Below are positions 16,144-18,119 of a stretch of DNA of 18,119 nt, one piece after another. The stretch's first letter is position 1. Each line of letters starts with the position of its first letter. The notes under the pieces are model-generated. The model was not told where the DNA came from. It was given only the letters and a program-made list of their open reading frames with translations, and did not search any database. A program made the position numbers and the translations under genes. Origin of the DNA: an uncultured Gammaproteobacteria bacterium. Its GTDB lineage: Bacteria; Pseudomonadota; Gammaproteobacteria; Nitrosococcales; Methylophagaceae. The stretch lies in NCBI GenBank assembly GCA_913058195.1, contig CAJXPP010000016.1, forward strand, positions 1 to 18,119. Direction: 5' to 3'.

Positions 16144-17015
16144 AGAATGCTACACATAAACACCTACATATTTCCTTTAGAAATTTTTTGTGGTGTGCTA
16201 CTTTTCTGTTTTTTGTCGCCACAAGTATTGCAGTTTCCTCCAATAGAAGCCTATCAGAAGCAGAAACTATAATCCTAGAGGATGTGCCTTCAAAGTCATT
16301 GTTATCTGAGATTGTTAGTACCAAAAACGATGAAAAAAGTGAAAATATCACTCATTACGCAAAACGTTTAGGACAACTTCAAGCAGAATCAATCCGACTT
16401 AATGCAATTGCAGAAAAAATGGCCGAAGTTACTGGGGTAGATCTCTCTGTTTTTGAATTGTCAGAGCTACCTGCACAAGGAGGCTTAAATGATAGTGGCG
16501 ACACAATTACAAGTGAAGATCTTCAGTCGGAACTAGATAAACTGAGAGTGTCATTTAAGAAGCAAAGTGAACAATTGTCGTTACTCGGTGATGTTTATCT
16601 GGTTAGAGATAGTATAACTTCTGCTATTCCTCAGGGAATGCCAGTTTTAGATGGGTGGATTTCATCTGGTTATGGTTATAGAACAGATCCTTTTAATGGT
16701 AAAAAAACGATGCATAGAGGTCTCGATTTTGCTGGGCGGTCAGGCAGTAATATCTTAGCTGTTGCAGATGGAATTGTATCGTGGACAGGCACACGTAGTG
16801 GCTATGGAAAGATGATTGATATTGACCATGGAAATGGTTATATCAGCCGATATGCACATAATAAAAAGTTAATAGTAACAGTTGGGATGAGAATTGAAAA
16901 AGGCGATACTATCGCGTTAATGGGGTCAACAGGAAGATCGACTGGACCACATGTGCATTTTGAAATTTTACGCGATGGAAAAGTCCTTAACCCTTATAAG
17001 TTTGTTAAAGGTTAG
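16119..17015 (+). CDS. Membrane-anchored M23 family metallopeptidase (LytM domain)
   Basis: Probable periplasmic peptidoglycan endopeptidase. The 298-aa product has a basic N-terminus, one hydrophobic segment at ~23-40 (uncleaved anchor or signal peptide), helical and probably coiled-coil segments at ~64-95 and ~130-150, and a LytM domain from ~180 (SSGYGYRTDPFNGKK). The zinc and catalytic residues are intact: H199 and D203 (HRGLD), H247 (RYAHN), H278 and H280 (HVHFE), so it is likely an active enzyme and not an EnvC/NlpD-like degenerate activator. A GAAGGG site 8 nt upstream supports the ATG at 16119. M23 genes between lpxC/dciA and secA are familiar in non-enteric gammaproteobacteria. Substrate bond and symbol are not determinable here. 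Confidence 0.9.
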   Translation: MQVIIISSKNATHKHLHISFRNFLWCATFLFFVATSIAVSSNRSLSEAETIILEDVPSKSLLSEIVSTKNDEKSENITHYAKRLGQLQAESIRLNAIAEKMAEVTGVDLSVFELSELPAQGGLNDSGDTITSEDLQSELDKLRVSFKKQSEQLSLLGDVYLVRDSITSAIPQGMPVLDGWISSGYGYRTDPFNGKKTMHRGLDFAGRSGSNILAVADGIVSWTGTRSGYGKMIDIDHGNGYISRYAHNKKLIVTVGMRIEKGDTIALMGSTGRSTGPHVHFEILRDGKVLNPYKFVKG

Positions 17016-17064
17016 TACTTGATAATAGGAATTACAATCCCCATTTAATATTCTAATTATAGTT

Positions 17065-17094
17065 TAGACCTAACAGTTTCCTACACGTTATAAT
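17065..17094 (+). promoter_or_regulatory. Candidate sigma-70 promoter for secA
   Basis: TAGACC (17065-17070, four of six to the -35 consensus) and a perfect TATAAT (17089-17094) are separated by 18 nt in the 144-nt M23-secA spacer. Transcription would begin near 17101, giving a leader of about 60 nt before the secA ATG. That leader holds a small imperfect hairpin (CGGAC 17122-17126 with GTTCCG 17131-17136, one bulge) and no AUG-started upstream frame. Confidence 0.5.
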
Positions 17095-17159
17095 CGTACA
17101 GTTTTATTACATAATCTTTTACGGACAAAAGTTCCGCAATACACAGGTAGTCACAAGCA

Positions 17160-18072
17160 ATGGTAAGCAAGTTTTTTAGCAAAATATTTGGCAGTCGTAA
17201 TGACCGCGTGATTAAACAATTACGAAAAAGTGTAGAGAAGATTAGTTCTTTAGAGTCTGACATTGAACAGCTTGATGATGTAGCCCTGCAAGGGAAAACA
17301 GTTGAGTTTCGCCAACGTTTTTCAGATGGGGAAACCTTAGACGACTTACTGCCAGAAGCATTTTCTGTGGTTAGAGAGGCTGGTAAACGAGCTTTAGGCA
17401 TGCGTCACTTTGATGTTCAAATGATCGGTGGCATGGTGCTTAACCAAGGCAAGATTGCAGAAATGCGTACTGGTGAAGGTAAAACACTTGTCGCAACATT
17501 ATCTGTATACCTTAATGCACTTGAGGGCGAAGGTGTCCATGTTATTACCGTGAATGACTATCTAGCGCAGCGTGACTCTGCTTGGATGAGTCAGCTGTAT
17601 AGCTTTTTAGGCATGACAACAGGTGTGATTATCTCTGGTTTAGCGCCTGATGAGCGCCGTGCAGCCTACGCGTGCGATATTACTTACGGCACTAATAATG
17701 AATTTGGTTTCGATTATTTACGTGACAATATGGCTTTTAGCCTTGAAGAAAAAGTACAACGTAAATTACATTTTGCCGTTATCGATGAGGTTGATTCAAT
17801 TCTAATTGATGAAGCTAGAACGCCACTAATTATTTCTGGGGCGGCTGAAGATAGCTCTGAGTTATATAAGCGTGTTGATACATTAATACCAAACTTGACT
17901 AGACAGATTGGAGAAGACGAAGAAATTGAAGTAGAGGGTGACTTTACTCTTGATGAAAAAGCAAAACAAGTTCATTTCACAGAAGCGGGTCATGAAAAGA
18001 TAGAAAACTTGTTAGCGTCAGAAGGCTTGCTAAGTGAAGATGGAAGCTTATACGATGCTAGCAATATTAGCC
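17160..18072 (+). CDS. secA: Preprotein translocase ATPase SecA, 5' part only
   Basis: SecA is the ATP-driven motor that pushes preproteins through SecYEG. About 304 N-terminal residues of a protein usually near 900 are present. Numbering matches E. coli: Walker A MRTGEGKT at 102-109 with K108, TVNDYLAQRD, TYGTNNEFGFDYLRDNM, and the DEAD-box-like Walker B D209-E210 in VIDEVDSILIDEARTPLIISG, then the start of the preprotein crosslinking domain. The Shine-Dalgarno sequence is weak (AGGT at 17145-17148, 11 nt away). The gene is cut at the window end, and from 18073 the sequence is adapter, so the apparent C-terminal residues after NIS (PVSYTHLTLPTIYSV) are artefactual even though the frame stays open. 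Confidence 0.97.
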
Positions 18073-18119
18073 CTGTCTCTTATACACATCTGACGCTGCC
18101 GACGATCTACTCTGTGTAG
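18073..18119. other. Illumina Nextera adapter contamination with i5 index
   Basis: Bases 18073-18091 are the 19-bp Tn5 mosaic end (CTGTCTCTTATACACATCT). Bases 18092-18105 (GACGCTGCCGACGA) are the rest of the Nextera i5-side transposase adapter. Bases 18106-18113 (TCTACTCT) are the reverse complement of AGAGTAGA, which I recall as Nextera index 504, and 18114-18119 (GTGTAG) begin the P5 flow-cell segment. This order is that of read-through into a library adapter, so the stretch is not genomic and the contig end is an assembly artefact. Confidence 0.97.

Noticed and set aside
17122..17136. Hairpin upstream of secA as an intrinsic terminator of the M23 transcript
   Set aside because: The stem is five to six pairs with a bulge and is not followed by a T-run; it also lies downstream of the likely secA promoter.
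18030..18119. secA as a truncated pseudogene or site of a transposon insertion (Tn5 mosaic end)
   Set aside because: The mosaic end continues directly into the synthetic Nextera adapter, index and P5 bases and not into transposon DNA, so it is a library artefact.
1..18119. CRISPR array, tRNA or rRNA genes, insertion sequences, prophage or toxin-antitoxin genes
   Set aside because: Genes cover almost the entire window, spacers are at most 144 nt, and I saw no repeat array, tRNA-like cloverleaf, transposase or terminal repeats.

Overview
The window is a near-complete division and cell wall (dcw) cluster from a Gram-negative bacterium, followed by lpxC, a DUF721/DciA gene, an M23 endopeptidase gene and the start of secA. 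Protein sequences (MraY, FtsZ with its C-terminal tail, LpxC, SecA numbering) are close to gammaproteobacterial versions. Two points argue against Enterobacteriaceae: murB lies inside the cluster between murC and ddl, and the lpxC-secA interval holds dciA plus an M23 gene instead of secM. Codon use is AT-leaning throughout. A non-enteric gammaproteobacterium, perhaps of the Thiotrichales/Methylophaga/Cycloclasticus kind, is my best guess; the genus is not determinable by eye.

Layout: 1-628 is the 3' end of ftsI (PBP3). From 625 to 13428 murE, murF, mraY, murD, ftsW, murG, murC, murB, ddl, ftsQ and ftsA follow on the + strand with overlaps of 1-8 nt or, once, a 2-nt gap, so they almost certainly form one translationally coupled operon. 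After 55 nt of AT-rich DNA comes ftsZ (13484-14641), and after 77 nt lpxC (14719-15639, GTG start). lpxC converges on dciA (minus strand, 15645-16082). dciA is divergent from an M23 peptidase gene (16119-17015). A 144-nt leader with a promoter-like sequence precedes secA (17160 onward), which the window cuts.

Together the genes build lipid II (MurB to MurF for the UDP-MurNAc-pentapeptide, Ddl for D-Ala-D-Ala, MraY and MurG for the membrane steps), polymerise and crosslink it at the septum (FtsW, FtsI), and assemble the divisome (FtsQ, FtsA, FtsZ). LpxC commits to lipid A synthesis, DciA is the probable replicative helicase loader, the M23 enzyme probably cuts peptide crosslinks, and SecA drives protein export.

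The gene content is ordinary core biology and I see no undescribed system. The least expected thing is technical: the last 47 bases (18073-18119) are not genomic but read as an Illumina Nextera adapter including an i5 index, fused in frame to secA. Modest biological leads are an apparent face-to-face promoter pair between dciA and the M23 gene, an AT-only palindrome upstream of ftsZ, and a secA leader with no SecM-like regulator.
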